Assembly (NCBI GenBank): GCA_937958815.1
Contig: CALGMR010000009.1
Coordinates: 309,306-373,305, forward strand
From: an uncultured Rhizobiaceae group bacterium
GTDB taxonomy: Bacteria; Pseudomonadota; Alphaproteobacteria; Rhizobiales; Rhizobiaceae
Reading direction: 5' to 3'
Length of the DNA stretch: 64,000 nucleotides
The position numbers and the translations under genes are program-made. Below are positions 53,183 through 61,831 of the stretch, in pieces. Position 1 is the first letter of the stretch. Each line of letters begins with the position of its first letter. The notes under the pieces are model-generated. The model was given only the letters and a program-made list of their open reading frames with translations. It had not been told where the DNA came from and did no database searches.

Positions 53183-53677
53183 ATGAAAACCATTTTGAAG
53201 GTGCTGAGTGCATTGATTTTGACAATGAGCTTTGCCGTTGCACAAGCCGCCGAATGGACAACTTATTCAAACGACAGGTTCGGTTTTTCCGTGGACTATC
53301 CAAAGGAGATTTTTGCCAGTTCGCAAAAATCTGACAATGGCGATGGTATCAACCTCAAAAATGAAGATAGCAGTGTGGAGTTCCGCGCCTATGGGTTCAA
53401 CAACGGTGATGAATTGCCTTTAACGCAAGTGCGCGACATTATTCTTGAAGACAATGATGATCGAACAATCACCTACAAGGCGGTGAAGAAAAACTGGATT
53501 GTCATTTCAGGAACCGAAGAAGAAGATGGTCGCATAATGATATTCTATCAACGCCTGGCAGCAAGTGCCGACTTGTCAAAGTTTTCTGTGTTTGAATTCA
53601 TCTATCCGCAGGATGAAAAGGCGAAATATGATGCATTTGTTAAGCGTATGAGCCTGAGCTTGAAAGCACCCAACTGA
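53183..53677 (+). CDS. Exported protein of unknown function
   Basis: About 164 aa. A clear Sec signal peptide (MKTILKVLSALILTMSFAVA, cleavage near AQA-A at residue 22) precedes a mature part starting EWTTYSNDRFGFSVDYPKEIF, a pattern common to small periplasmic proteins with a PsbP/MOG1-like fold (YSNxRFGFSVDYP). No catalytic motif is recognised. GAGGGG lies a few bases upstream of ATG 53183; the frame can begin at a TTG two codons earlier. Followed after 3 bases by the desaturase gene, so co-transcribed. Confidence 0.78.
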   Translation: MKTILKVLSALILTMSFAVAQAAEWTTYSNDRFGFSVDYPKEIFASSQKSDNGDGINLKNEDSSVEFRAYGFNNGDELPLTQVRDIILEDNDDRTITYKAVKKNWIVISGTEEEDGRIMIFYQRLAASADLSKFSVFEFIYPQDEKAKYDAFVKRMSLSLKAPN

Positions 53678-53680
53678 CAA

Positions 53681-54601
53681 GTGGCAGACATGCAAGCCAA
53701 CAAACTGGATCACAAGTCGTTTCTATCGTCTTTAAGCGATGAAGACCAACGGACGCTCACCGCAATATCCAATTCAAAAAGCGCAAAGCATCTGGGTGTG
53801 CATCTGCTGCTTCTTCTCGCGACGGGAACCTGGGTTGCGCTGCAATTCCCATTTTGGGGTTTGGTTCTTGTACCACATGGAGTTTTGTTGGTGTTCTTAT
53901 TCACCCTTCAGCATGAAGCGATTCACAACACAGTTTTTACTTCAACCCGAGTGAACCAAACGATCGCATCAACGATTGGATTTTTGTTGCTCAATCCAGC
54001 AACTTGGTTTCGATATTTTCATTTGGCCCACCATCGCCACACAAACGATCCCGACAAGGATCCAGAGCTGCAAGGGAAAAAGCCCAACTCTGTTCGTGAG
54101 TATCTCATTCATGTCAGCGGACTGCCGCTGTGGTTTTCTTCCGCGAAAACGATAGTGTCAAACAGCTTTTCCAGCAGATATGAAAGTTACATCCCTGCAA
54201 AGGGCAAAGCTCGGGTGAAGCGTGAAGCACAACTGCACTTGATACTTTATGTTCTGATCGCCGGGAGCTGTATCATCGTGGGACAAACCTTATTGCTTTG
54301 GCTCTGGCTGGTTCCAGCTGTGTTGGGTCAACCTTTTTTGCGGCTCTATTTGATGGCAGAACATGGACGCTGCCCGCCTGTCGCCAATATGTTTGAGAAC
54401 ACGCGAACAACTTTTACCAATTCATTGGTACGGCGTATCGCTTGGAACATGCCTTATCATTCAGAGCACCACACCTTGCCGACTGTGCCATTTCACAACC
54501 TTCCGAAGTTGAGCGGATTGGTAAATTCTCACCTAAGAAGCGTGTCTCACGGCTATAGCGAATTCCACAGAGACAGCTTGAAAGAGTTCGGTCGCTCCTA
54601 G
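53681..54601 (+). CDS. Membrane fatty acid desaturase-like protein
   Basis: 306 aa. Three histidine boxes of the di-iron desaturase/hydroxylase superfamily: HEAIH at 78-82, HLAHHRH at 114-120 and HSEHH at 260-264. Hydrophobic helices at about 38-75, 95-112 and 185-222. Substrate may be an acyl lipid or a carotenoid/sterol-type compound; none is indicated. Start is GTG at 53681 (ATG at 53690 possible), three bases after the preceding gene. No clear ribosome site, so translational coupling is likely. Its stop overlaps the convergent deacetylase gene by 4 bases. Confidence 0.85.
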   Translation: MADMQANKLDHKSFLSSLSDEDQRTLTAISNSKSAKHLGVHLLLLLATGTWVALQFPFWGLVLVPHGVLLVFLFTLQHEAIHNTVFTSTRVNQTIASTIGFLLLNPATWFRYFHLAHHRHTNDPDKDPELQGKKPNSVREYLIHVSGLPLWFSSAKTIVSNSFSSRYESYIPAKGKARVKREAQLHLILYVLIAGSCIIVGQTLLLWLWLVPAVLGQPFLRLYLMAEHGRCPPVANMFENTRTTFTNSLVRRIAWNMPYHSEHHTLPTVPFHNLPKLSGLVNSHLRSVSHGYSEFHRDSLKEFGRS

Positions 54602-55869
54602 CGCAAAATCCATTGTGAGCGGCGCAATTTCCATTTGGCTGACGCCACTTTTGTCGTTTTGCGCTTTTTGCGACGAACGACCTTTCGCGCTTTTTTGCGT
54701 TTGGAAATTTTGCTTCCGCCCGCAATCGTCTTTGGACGGCTGACACGTGACTTTTTGGCTTTTTTCTTCACCTTTTTCTTCACGGTGCGTGGCTTGATCA
54801 ATTGATCATCGCTGAGCGATGCGACTTCCACAGGCGTTTCAACAATTGCCTTTTGCGGTGCTGCTGGCGCGGTGACGCCGTTCGGCAATGCAGCCAGTTC
54901 GATCACAGAACTGTCTTTTGTGGGCTTGGTGTTCAGTGTTGCGACAACGCGCGGTGCGCGTGTGTTTTGCGGCAAGGACTTTACGGGTCGCAATTTCACT
55001 TCAATGCCATCTTTCGGCAGTTTCAAAGCAGGTTCCGCATCCTGATCAAGCGAGGCCACAACAATTGGATCCGGTTTCCGTGATGGTGATGTGGACGGAA
55101 CCACGTGCACAATTTTATACCCTTCGCGTTTCAACGATCTCAAAAGACGCGGCAACATTTTGGCCGTGCGCTTTTGAATGTCATGCATCAACACGATGCC
55201 CTTACCCTCTTTGCGCAGACGACGCATAATACGGTTGTGAACGGCATCGGCACTTACATTTTTCCAGTCTAAGGAATCAATATTGGCATCAAAAGCAATC
55301 AGACCTTTGCGGCGCAAAATTGCATCCGTGCGGTTGTTGCGTGCCAAATAGGGATACCGAAAAAATGGGACGCGTGGCGTTGAACCAGATTGACCATAGG
55401 CAATCTTTTCGATTGTAGAAATTCCACGCGATACATGTTTTTCAACTTGGGAGCTCGAGTACGCCACCAAGCGGTTGTGTGCATGGGTGTGATGCCCAAG
55501 TGTATGACCTTGGGATACGACTTTACGCACCAAACGGGGTTGGAATTTCGCCATACGCCCAACGTAAAAGAAGGTCGCCTTTACGCATTCATCTGAAAGG
55601 GACTTGAGAATGCGCGAGGTTATGCCCGCAATCGGCCCATCATCGAATGTCAGGATGACTTCCTTGTGGCGCAAGCCAAACGATTTTTCGTGACCAACAA
55701 TGGTTCGAAATTTCGATGTGCTGACTTTCATTGTTCGGCTGGTGCCGAGTTTATCAGGACCACAATAAGCTGCAGCGATTGAAGGTGCGGCAGTTGTAAA
55801 CACACAACCCAGCACCAGACCCAAAAGGCCATTGGAAATACGCAAAACTGACACCCATACGCAAAACAA
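54598..55869 (-). CDS. Exported polysaccharide deacetylase with a long Lys/Arg-rich tail
   Basis: About 423 aa. An N-terminal signal peptide (ISNGLLGLVLGCVFTTAAPS, then IAAAYC), a NodB-type deacetylase domain at about 68-260 with TFDDGP at 74-79 and HTHAH at 127-131 (metal ligands), then a linker rich in Pro, Lys and Val, and a final stretch of about 65 residues in which roughly half are Lys or Arg (for example KKKVKKKAKK and RRKKRK). The NodB domain should de-N-acetylate peptidoglycan, chitin-like or other polysaccharide. The tail could bind polyanionic wall material or LPS. The start is uncertain: TTG at 55869 is the longest; a GTG five codons on is possible. Confidence 0.82.
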   Translation of the reverse strand: MFCVWVSVLRISNGLLGLVLGCVFTTAAPSIAAAYCGPDKLGTSRTMKVSTSKFRTIVGHEKSFGLRHKEVILTFDDGPIAGITSRILKSLSDECVKATFFYVGRMAKFQPRLVRKVVSQGHTLGHHTHAHNRLVAYSSSQVEKHVSRGISTIEKIAYGQSGSTPRVPFFRYPYLARNNRTDAILRRKGLIAFDANIDSLDWKNVSADAVHNRIMRRLRKEGKGIVLMHDIQKRTAKMLPRLLRSLKREGYKIVHVVPSTSPSRKPDPIVVASLDQDAEPALKLPKDGIEVKLRPVKSLPQNTRAPRVVATLNTKPTKDSSVIELAALPNGVTAPAAPQKAIVETPVEVASLSDDQLIKPRTVKKKVKKKAKKSRVSRPKTIAGGSKISKRKKARKVVRRKKRKTTKVASAKWKLRRSQWILR

Positions 55870-56170
55870 AAAGGGGCATCACGAAAACAGACTTCGTCTT
55901 CGTGAACGTGAGTCATGGTAAATAAGATTGGTTAAGCATCGGTGAGAAAGTTTGGTTAACAGTCCGTAAAGCGAAAAACTCAACCTCCTGCCCGCAATCC
56001 AGGTTGCAAAACACAAAACTCTGTCATGAAATAGCAGGCCAATGAACGGCACTTTTGAAACGTGTACCTCTCTAGGTTCAGTGTTTCAAAACTTGCTTGA
56101 AACTCGTCAAACGCTTAGGTCTGACAATAAGCCAGACGTGCCAACCAAACAGAGAATGATTGCACCCAAT
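55870..56170. other. Intergenic region of about 300 bases, no gene recognised
   Basis: Lies between the divergent deacetylase gene and the DUF2948 gene. It contains two GGTTAA-type elements (near 55931 and 55952) that do not form a full CtrA site, and no stable hairpin or convincing coding frame. It must hold promoters for both directions. In related genomes murA usually precedes DUF2948; it is not here. Confidence 0.6.
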
Positions 56171-56623
56171 ATGACACAGCTTTTGAAACTTGCAGCATTA
56201 GACGGCGCTGATTTGGAAGTGGTGTCTGCCCACTGCCAAGACGCGGTCTTGAAAAGTGCCGAGGTCAACTTCTCGCCGGCTGCCAAAAGACTTTTGTTGC
56301 CGATCAATCGGTTTGCTTGGGAAGCGCCTGCATCGCGCCGTTGGTTTTTTAAGAAATATGAAAGACGTCGCAGTGTCTTGCACATAGACTTGGCCTCCAG
56401 CGTGCGCAGCAAGGGGCTGAACAAAACTGATCCAGAAGAGGTGCGCTCCATTCTCTCCATCGACTTTCATGGTGATGAAGATGAGAACTCAGCTGGTGGA
56501 ACGGTCGATATCGTTTTTGCCGGCGGTGCAAACCTGCTGGTCGAAGTGGAAGCCCTTGAAATGCGTCTTACAGATTTGGGAGGAGTTTGGGCTGCAAACT
56601 CCAAACCCCGACACAAAATCTGA
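56171..56623 (+). CDS. DUF2948 family protein
   Basis: About 150 aa. Family landmarks: [23 protein letters not shown] at the start (here [16 protein letters not shown]), NRFAWEAP, and the final [19 protein letters not shown], shown as [15 protein letters not shown]. Alphaproteobacterial protein of unknown function, conserved near infA. ATG 56171 agrees with the family N-terminus; the frame extends to 56042. The next gene starts 8 bases later. hisD, which normally lies between this family and UPF0262, is absent. Confidence 0.85.
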   Translation: MTQLLKLAALDGADLEVVSAHCQDAVLKSAEVNFSPAAKRLLLPINRFAWEAPASRRWFFKKYERRRSVLHIDLASSVRSKGLNKTDPEEVRSILSIDFHGDEDENSAGGTVDIVFAGGANLLVEVEALEMRLTDLGGVWAANSKPRHKI

Positions 56624-56631
56624 GTTTCACC

Positions 56632-57123
56632 GTGTCCACTCAACCCGACATTGCCAAATTGATCGATATCGTTCTGGACGAGCGCACCATTGGTCGTGGG
56701 AATGCAGATATCGAACACGAACGCGCGGTGGCCATATTTGATCTCATCGAAGAAAACTATTTCTGGCCTGTTGGGCATGTTGAAGGGGATCGATTTGAAT
56801 ACAAATTGAACCTCTCATTGATGGAACAGAGGCTGGCCTTTGAGATTTCCGATGATGCAGGTGACTCTATTGCCACGCATATTTTGTCATTGACCCCATT
56901 CAAACGCATTGTGAAAGACTATTTTCAAATCTGCGAAAGCTACTACGACGCCATTCGCTCTTCGACACCAAGTCAAATTGAAGCCATCGATATGGCGCGT
57001 CGCGGATTGCACAATGAAGGCTCTGAAACCCTGCAAGAACGCCTTGATGGAAAAATTGCAATAGACTTTCAGACGGCTCGGCGATTGTTCACCCTTATCT
57101 GTGTCTTGCATTGGAGAGGGTAA
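56632..57123 (+). CDS. UPF0262 family protein
   Basis: About 163 aa with strong family features: [20 protein letters not shown] near residues 15-34, [17 protein letters not shown] near 83-99, and the C-terminal [12 protein letters not shown]. Function unknown; conserved across Hyphomicrobiales beside infA. Start is GTG at 56632, eight bases after the DUF2948 stop. The frame is open back to 56587, but that part overlaps DUF2948 and lacks family similarity. Followed after 3 bases by the phosphatase gene. Confidence 0.9.
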   Translation: MSTQPDIAKLIDIVLDERTIGRGNADIEHERAVAIFDLIEENYFWPVGHVEGDRFEYKLNLSLMEQRLAFEISDDAGDSIATHILSLTPFKRIVKDYFQICESYYDAIRSSTPSQIEAIDMARRGLHNEGSETLQERLDGKIAIDFQTARRLFTLICVLHWRG

Positions 57124-57126
57124 ATT

Positions 57127-57579
57127 ATGTCGAACTCTTCATCCGCAATCAAAGACAAGTCGGACATTCAATCGATCCTATATTTGTGCAATCACAACAT
57201 CATCCGCTCGCCCATGGCCGAAGCGCTGACCCGGCACTATTTTGGAACAAGTGTTTATGCCGCAAGTGCAGGCGTTGAGACCGGAACGGCCGACCCATTC
57301 GTTGATGCAGCGCTGGCGGAACTGGGAATAGATCTCAACAACAGAGAGCCTCAGGCGTTGGAATATCTCGAAGACACCTATTTTGACCTGATTGTCACCC
57401 TGTCGCCCACCGCACACCATGTAGCGTTGAGCACCGATACGGTCACAGCCGGTGAAGTGTTGTATTGGGCCTCAGCGGACCCCACCGTTGTGCAAGGCTC
57501 GCGGGAACAAATGTTAGGTGCGTATCGTGATGTGCGTGACCGACTGGACGAAAATATCAAAGCCCTGTTTGCCATGTAA
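57127..57579 (+). CDS. Low-molecular-weight protein tyrosine phosphatase family protein
   Basis: 150 aa. The P-loop C-x5-R-S is CNHNIIRS at residues 21-28 (Cys21, Arg27), inside ILYLCNHNIIRSPMAEAL. The usual C-terminal DP pair that supplies the general acid appears as SADPTVVQG. It may act as a tyrosine phosphatase or as an arsenate reductase-like enzyme; this genomic neighbourhood (UPF0262, infA) is conserved in Hyphomicrobiales but has not fixed the role. ATG start, three bases after UPF0262. Confidence 0.87.
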   Translation: MSNSSSAIKDKSDIQSILYLCNHNIIRSPMAEALTRHYFGTSVYAASAGVETGTADPFVDAALAELGIDLNNREPQALEYLEDTYFDLIVTLSPTAHHVALSTDTVTAGEVLYWASADPTVVQGSREQMLGAYRDVRDRLDENIKALFAM

Positions 57580-57734
57580 AATGTGATATACTCACAAAGA
57601 GAGTATCGTCCTCAAAAATGCCTATTTGGTATGGTTTTGAAACAGCTGTTCACAAATGAACCGTTTGCGGTTAGTTTCGCGCAAATTCTAAAGGATGCTC
57701 TGCATCCGAACGTCAACAAGGACAAATAGATCGC

Positions 57735-57953
57735 ATGGCGAAAGAAGAAGTTCTGGAGTTTCCAGGCACAGTGAGCGAATTGCTCCCAAATGCAACATTT
57801 CGAGTAAAACTTGAAAATGAGCACGAAATCATTGCCCACACGGCTGGCCGTATGCGCAAAAACAGAATTCGCGTTTTAGCAGGCGATAAAGTGCTTGTGG
57901 AAATGACGCCTTATGATTTGACCAAGGGCCGTATCACTTATCGGTTCAAATAG
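57735..57953 (+). CDS. infA: Translation initiation factor IF-1
   Basis: 72 aa, exact family length. S1-like OB-fold: [19 protein letters not shown] near residues 4-22, [20 protein letters not shown] near 24-43 and the C-terminal KGRITYRFK. Binds the 30S A site during initiation. About 155 bases of upstream region carry its promoter. Maf follows after 92 bases. Confidence 0.98.
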   Translation: MAKEEVLEFPGTVSELLPNATFRVKLENEHEIIAHTAGRMRKNRIRVLAGDKVLVEMTPYDLTKGRITYRFK

Positions 57954-58045
57954 TTTGCGTTTTTCATCAGACCTTAAAGAGCACAGCATGTTCTTAAGGC
58001 CGGTTAGAAAAATGCTGCTGTTCAGCGCTTAAAGAAAGACAGACT

Positions 58046-58675
58046 TTGGCTGCTCGTCCCAAACTTATTCTGGCATCAGGTTCTCCGCGCCGACTTGCGC
58101 TGTTGCAACAGGCAGGCATTGAGCCTGACATGTTGTCGCCTGTTGAAGCGGATGAAACACCCTTGAAGTCTGAAGCTCCAAGGTCTTTGGCGAAGCGCTT
58201 GTCTAACCTAAAGGCCGAGATGGCGCTTGAAAATATGACGCGGTCTGGAGACAATGAAGACAGCTTCATCTTGTCAGCAGACACTGTGGTTTCGGTGGGC
58301 CGGCGTATTTTGCCAAAAGCTGAAATGTTGGATGAGGCATCTTATTGCCTGCGTCTTCTATCAGGCCGATCGCATAAAGTGTTCACGGGCGTTACCCTCG
58401 TAACGCCTAAAGGTGCCTTTCGCCAGAAATTGGTGGAAACGCGGGTTCGATTCAAAAAACTGTCCAATGACGAATTTGAAAGTTATTTGGCGTCGGGCGA
58501 ATGGCGCGGCAAAGCTGGGGGCTATGCAATTCAAGGAATAGCTGGCGTGTTTGTGGTGAAATTGATCGGCTCATACACAAATGTGGTGGGCCTGCCGCTT
58601 TATGAAACCACATCCCTTTTGCAAGGCGAAGGCTTTCCTCTGCACTTCAATTGGGTCACACAAAACGGCGCATAA
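58046..58675 (+). CDS. maf: Maf-family nucleoside triphosphate pyrophosphatase
   Basis: 209 aa. [20 protein letters not shown] near residues 5-24 is diagnostic; [15 protein letters not shown] near 75-89 and [18 protein letters not shown] near 160-177 complete the family pattern. Hydrolyses non-canonical or selected NTPs and is linked to septum control. The start is a TTG at 58046, supported by the N-terminal family motif; AAAGAAAG upstream is a weak ribosome site. Normal position between infA and yacG. Confidence 0.95.
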   Translation: MAARPKLILASGSPRRLALLQQAGIEPDMLSPVEADETPLKSEAPRSLAKRLSNLKAEMALENMTRSGDNEDSFILSADTVVSVGRRILPKAEMLDEASYCLRLLSGRSHKVFTGVTLVTPKGAFRQKLVETRVRFKKLSNDEFESYLASGEWRGKAGGYAIQGIAGVFVVKLIGSYTNVVGLPLYETTSLLQGEGFPLHFNWVTQNGA

Positions 58676-58692
58676 AAATCGGTCAGGGCACA

Positions 58693-58878
58693 ATGTCACA
58701 AACTGAAAACATAACGCCGTTGCGCAAGCCTGTTCCCTGCCCTCAATGTTCCAAACCCAGCGCCCGCGAGACATATCCCTTTTGTTCAAAGCGCTGTTCT
58801 GATCTTGATTTGGGCGCCTGGTTGAACGGCAATTATGCGATTGGATCGACCAACGATGACACCAACTCGCAAGATTGA
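58693..58878 (+). CDS. yacG: DNA gyrase inhibitor YacG (zinc ribbon)
   Basis: 61 aa. Four zinc-binding cysteines: CPQC at 16-19 and CSKRC with ligands at 31 and 35, followed by LDLGAWLNGNYAI typical of YacG. Binds GyrB and inhibits DNA binding by gyrase. ATG 58693 is chosen from a frame open to 58651. It lies 17 bases after maf and 152 bases before tRNA-Phe. Confidence 0.93.
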   Translation: MSQTENITPLRKPVPCPQCSKPSARETYPFCSKRCSDLDLGAWLNGNYAIGSTNDDTNSQD

Positions 58879-59030
58879 TTCAAGATAGAATATCTATTTG
58901 AGATAAATTCGTATTTGCAGCCAATATCGGCTGGACAGTGCAAAATCGGGTGGCTATACAACGCAGGCTTTCAAGCTCTCACATGTGCTTGAAAGGATAC
59001 CTCCAAAACACGTTGTTCAACGTGTCCCGT

Positions 59031-59105
59031 GCCCGGGTAGCTCAGGGGTAGAGCAGCGGATTGAAAATCCGCGTGTCGGTGGTTCGATTCCGCCCCCGGG
59101 CACCA
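59031..59105 (+). tRNA. tRNA-Phe (GAA anticodon)
   Basis: 75 bases including an encoded CCA. The acceptor stem GCCCGGG pairs with CCCGGGC; D arm GCTCAGGGGTAGAGC; anticodon stem GCGGA/TCCGC around the loop TTGAAAA, anticodon GAA; T arm with GGTTCGATTCC. It closes the infA/maf/yacG block as expected in Hyphomicrobiales, and the sequence character changes right after it. Confidence 0.97.
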
Positions 59106-59275
59106 TATTTTGTATTATCTTGGCTCAAATCTCGTAGTTTCGAAATGGCCGATTGCAGATATTCGGTATTTTTGGGAACACGGAAAAAAGCGGGCCCTGG
59201 AAATTCCTCTTTTGGCAAAAACTGATCGACAGCATTAGTGCGAACAGGGCGAGCTTTGCTCAAACACAATGACTG

Positions 59276-60370
59276 TCAGCTTGCCGCGCCGAGTGATCTT
59301 CCTTCTGCCGCAAGCTTCTTATTGAGGATCTGCCGCACGCGAATGCCTGCGCCATCTGCCCCCAATGTGACTTCCAGAAAGTCGAGACCGCGAGGATCGG
59401 CTGCCACGCTGGCTTGAAGTTTTTCCAACAAATATTTGTCCTCATCGAAAGCCGCGGTAACGCTAGCAGCCGTTTTCTTCGCTACGTCGTCGGTCAAGCT
59501 CGGCACATCAAATGCCGCCATCCAGAAGTAATGCGTCTTGCCGCGCTGCGCTGGTGTTACAATGTGACAACCTCGTACGATGAAATCTGACCGTCGACCT
59601 GCTTCCGGTGCGGGGTCATGGACGTTCCAATCGGAGAACGAGATCGCTAGGCTGGGCATCCGCCCCTTTTGCACCCGTTTGATGAGTTTGTCTTCTGGCA
59701 GTCCCATGCCGGCGCAAAAGAGAGGCGAGAGAGGGGCTAGGTCGAATTCTTGCTCGTAGCAGACAGTTTCGCCGTCCATGTAGACGTCCGGTGCCGTGAT
59801 CCAATCGTCTTGTTTGAACGTGTTCTTATGCAGAAAGGCGATGTGGGTGAGATCCAGAACATTTTCGCGGATCAGCACCCAGTTCGCGGCAACTTCGTAG
59901 TAGCCGTGTACGGGCGTCCAGTCCGGATCGACTTGATAGCCGACCTCGGGCGGATCGCAATCAATCGTATCCTGATCGCCCATCCAAATCCAGATATAGG
60001 CACCGGCTTCTTTCACGGCATATGAGGGGATGATCGCAGTTTTGGGTTTCATATGCTGGGTGGGTGCCTTCGTGCATTTGCCGGCCGTGTTGAATTCCAT
60101 CCCGTGATATGGGCAGACGAGTTTATCGTTTGCCACGTGTCCTTCTGACAAAGGGGCCCACCGATGTGGGCAGCGGTCATAAAGGGCAGCAGGTGTTCCG
60201 TCTTCCAGTCGGTAGAGCACAACCGGTGTTTCCAGCAGCCAGCGTGCCAGTGGTTTGGTTGTGACTTCGTCGCTATGTGCAGCAACCCACCACATGTTGC
60301 GGGGGTAGTTGTCTTCAAGCATCCCGTTCGGGATCGTTTGGCCGTTGGCGTGGTTCACATCCTCGTTCAT
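59276..60370 (-). CDS. Rieske non-heme iron oxygenase, alpha subunit type (VanA-like)
   Basis: 364 aa. Rieske 2Fe-2S ligands: CPH (Cys67, His69) and CPYH (Cys86, His89). Mononuclear iron site N-x2-D-x2-H-x4-H: Asn170, Asp173, His176, His181 in NVLDLTHIAFLH. Such enzymes hydroxylate or O/N-demethylate small substrates with electrons from a reductase, which is not encoded nearby. VanA-type demethylases release formaldehyde, which would suit the C1-linked neighbours. Its start overlaps the end of the PanB-like gene by 4 bases, so the pair is translationally coupled. Substrate unknown. Confidence 0.88.
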   Translation of the reverse strand: MNEDVNHANGQTIPNGMLEDNYPRNMWWVAAHSDEVTTKPLARWLLETPVVLYRLEDGTPAALYDRCPHRWAPLSEGHVANDKLVCPYHGMEFNTAGKCTKAPTQHMKPKTAIIPSYAVKEAGAYIWIWMGDQDTIDCDPPEVGYQVDPDWTPVHGYYEVAANWVLIRENVLDLTHIAFLHKNTFKQDDWITAPDVYMDGETVCYEQEFDLAPLSPLFCAGMGLPEDKLIKRVQKGRMPSLAISFSDWNVHDPAPEAGRRSDFIVRGCHIVTPAQRGKTHYFWMAAFDVPSLTDDVAKKTAASVTAAFDEDKYLLEKLQASVAADPRGLDFLEVTLGADGAGIRVRQILNKKLAAEGRSLGAAS

Positions 60371-61233
60371 GTTTGTTCCTCGCTGTTCAAAAGCGTCGTA
60401 AAACGCTCAACTTCATCGGGTTTCATTTGATAGCTGTGTTCGGCATCGGGGAAGCGGCCTGATCTTACGTCATCTGCATAAGCTGCAAATGCCTCGGTCG
60501 CATCCTGAGCCAGGTTTGCATAGCGTTTGGCGAATTTCGGCTTAAAGGTGTCGAATGCGCCAAGCAAATCGTACCCATTCAGCAACTGGCAGGTACCCGC
60601 CGCGCCAGCACCAATGGAGAACGTGAAGATATCGACGGCATCGTCAACGGCTTTTCCAACCTCATAAGGCATCGCTTCGATTTCCAGCCCTATCGCACCT
60701 GCAGCTTCAATGGCCTGCGCATCTGCGACGATATCTAGTGCAGCCTCAGCTGTGCGGCCTTGCATTTTGAAGCCGCCCATTTGGTGAACCTTGTGGGGTA
60801 GCAAACCAACATGACTCATCACCGGAACACCTGCATCGGCCACTGCGCGGATAATGTGTGCTCCCTCACGACCCAGTTGTAGTTTCAGCGCGTCGGCACC
60901 GCTTTCTTTCATCATCCGAACTGCGTTGGTCACAGCCAGTTCAGGTGTTGCGTAGGATCCGTAGGGCATGGAAACGAGACAAAGCGTATTGGGTGCGCCA
61001 CGCCGCACGGCTTGGGTGTGCATGATCATCTGATCGACTGTCATGGCGAGGGTATTGTCGTGTCCATGCAGCGTCATGCCGAGGCTATCACCCACGCCGA
61101 CGATATCCACACCGGCACGTTCCGCCCATGTGGCCGTGAGAACTTCACCCACGGCAACCATAACCAGCCGCTCTCCTGCCGATTTCTTGGCAGCCAGTTG
61201 TGGCCATGTCAGTTTTTCACGTGTCTTGTTCAT
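60367..61233 (-). CDS. PanB-like (ketopantoate hydroxymethyltransferase family) protein
   Basis: About 288 aa. PanB fold: VGDSLGMTLHGHDNT at about 46-60, SMPYGSYATPE at 88-98, MSHVGLLPHKVHQMGGFKMQG at about 139-159 and a final SIGAGAAGTCQ. PanB transfers a hydroxymethyl group from methylene-THF to ketoisovalerate. Here several usual motifs are altered: VKxEGG becomes LKLQLG (116-121), VLE(C)VP becomes LEIEAMP with Glu184, and GIGAG becomes SIGAG. It may work on another 2-oxo acid or in C1 transfer. Real start is ATG 61233, with the frame open to 61320 across the palindrome. It forms an operon with the Rieske oxygenase. Confidence 0.85.
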   Translation of the reverse strand: MNKTREKLTWPQLAAKKSAGERLVMVAVGEVLTATWAERAGVDIVGVGDSLGMTLHGHDNTLAMTVDQMIMHTQAVRRGAPNTLCLVSMPYGSYATPELAVTNAVRMMKESGADALKLQLGREGAHIIRAVADAGVPVMSHVGLLPHKVHQMGGFKMQGRTAEAALDIVADAQAIEAAGAIGLEIEAMPYEVGKAVDDAVDIFTFSIGAGAAGTCQLLNGYDLLGAFDTFKPKFAKRYANLAQDATEAFAAYADDVRSGRFPDAEHSYQMKPDEVERFTTLLNSEEQT

Positions 61234-61260
61234 GTGGCTCGGTTGCGACGGCAAGCAGTC

Positions 61261-61292
61261 GCCTATATTGTTCCAACTGGAACAATATAGGC
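61261..61292. promoter_or_regulatory. Perfect 32-bp palindrome in the divergent promoter region, probable MarR operator
   Basis: Arms GCCTATATTGTTCCA and TGGAACAATATAGGC (15 bases each) flank the two bases AC. It lies between the PanB-like gene (start 61233, minus) and the MarR gene (start 61351, plus), well placed to control both directions. MarR proteins bind such symmetric sites. The symmetry is seen; the binding protein is inferred. Confidence 0.75.
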
Positions 61293-61350
61293 TGGAAGTT
61301 TTAGCGCTGACAATGGCCAAGCTGCTTGATAGCCAGAACTGAGTGGATGC

Positions 61351-61824
61351 ATGGAAAATTCAGACACGATGGATCTTACTCGGATATTTGACATGATCGA
61401 ATACCCTGAAGCTTTCCGCATCACTTATCTGGCCAACGCCATTGTATTTCCGACCTATGCGGCCATCAAAAAGGATTTTGGTCTCGTTCGTGCCGAGTAC
61501 ATTCTGCTGGCTTGCCTGTCACATTTCGATGTTTTGACTGCTCAGGATGTAGCTCGTATTTCAGGCCGCCCTCGAAACACCATCAGTCGTGCCGTTCATC
61601 GCATGCTGGACGAAGGCTTTCTCGGCCGCGCTCCAGATCCCGATGACGGGCGACAGTCCCGGCTACGCATTACACCGTCGGGACGGGCGCTGCATGACCG
61701 TATTTCTGGTTATTTGAACCGCAGACAGGAAGAGGTTTTGGAAGCTCTAAGTGCAGATGAGCGGAAAACGTTTTCCAGGCTTTTGAAGAAAGCGGCGCTC
61801 AATGCCGCGGAACTGAGTAAATAG
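61351..61824 (+). CDS. MarR-family transcriptional regulator
   Basis: 157 aa winged-helix protein. YILLACLSHFDVLTAQDVAR near 50-69, then the recognition helix RPRNTISRAVHRMLDEGFLG near 74-93 and the wing DPDDGRQSRLRITPSGRALH near 97-116. MarR regulators are usually repressors released by small aromatic or related ligands. It is divergent from the PanB-like and Rieske genes, shares the control region with a 32-bp palindrome, and is followed after 7 bases by the demethylase-like gene. Most likely the local repressor. Confidence 0.9.
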   Translation: MENSDTMDLTRIFDMIEYPEAFRITYLANAIVFPTYAAIKKDFGLVRAEYILLACLSHFDVLTAQDVARISGRPRNTISRAVHRMLDEGFLGRAPDPDDGRQSRLRITPSGRALHDRISGYLNRRQEEVLEALSADERKTFSRLLKKAALNAAELSK

Positions 61825-61831
61825 GATTTAG

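Noticed and set aside
55924..55960. Two GGTTAA elements upstream of the deacetylase gene as a CtrA site
   Set aside because: Spacing between the TTAA cores is about 20 bases, not the required 7.
59042..59269. Minus-strand frame with GARGRNRTTDTRIFNPLLYP at its end
   Set aside because: This is the antisense of tRNA-Phe; the RNRTTDTRIF pattern is a well-known false protein produced by translating tRNA genes backwards.
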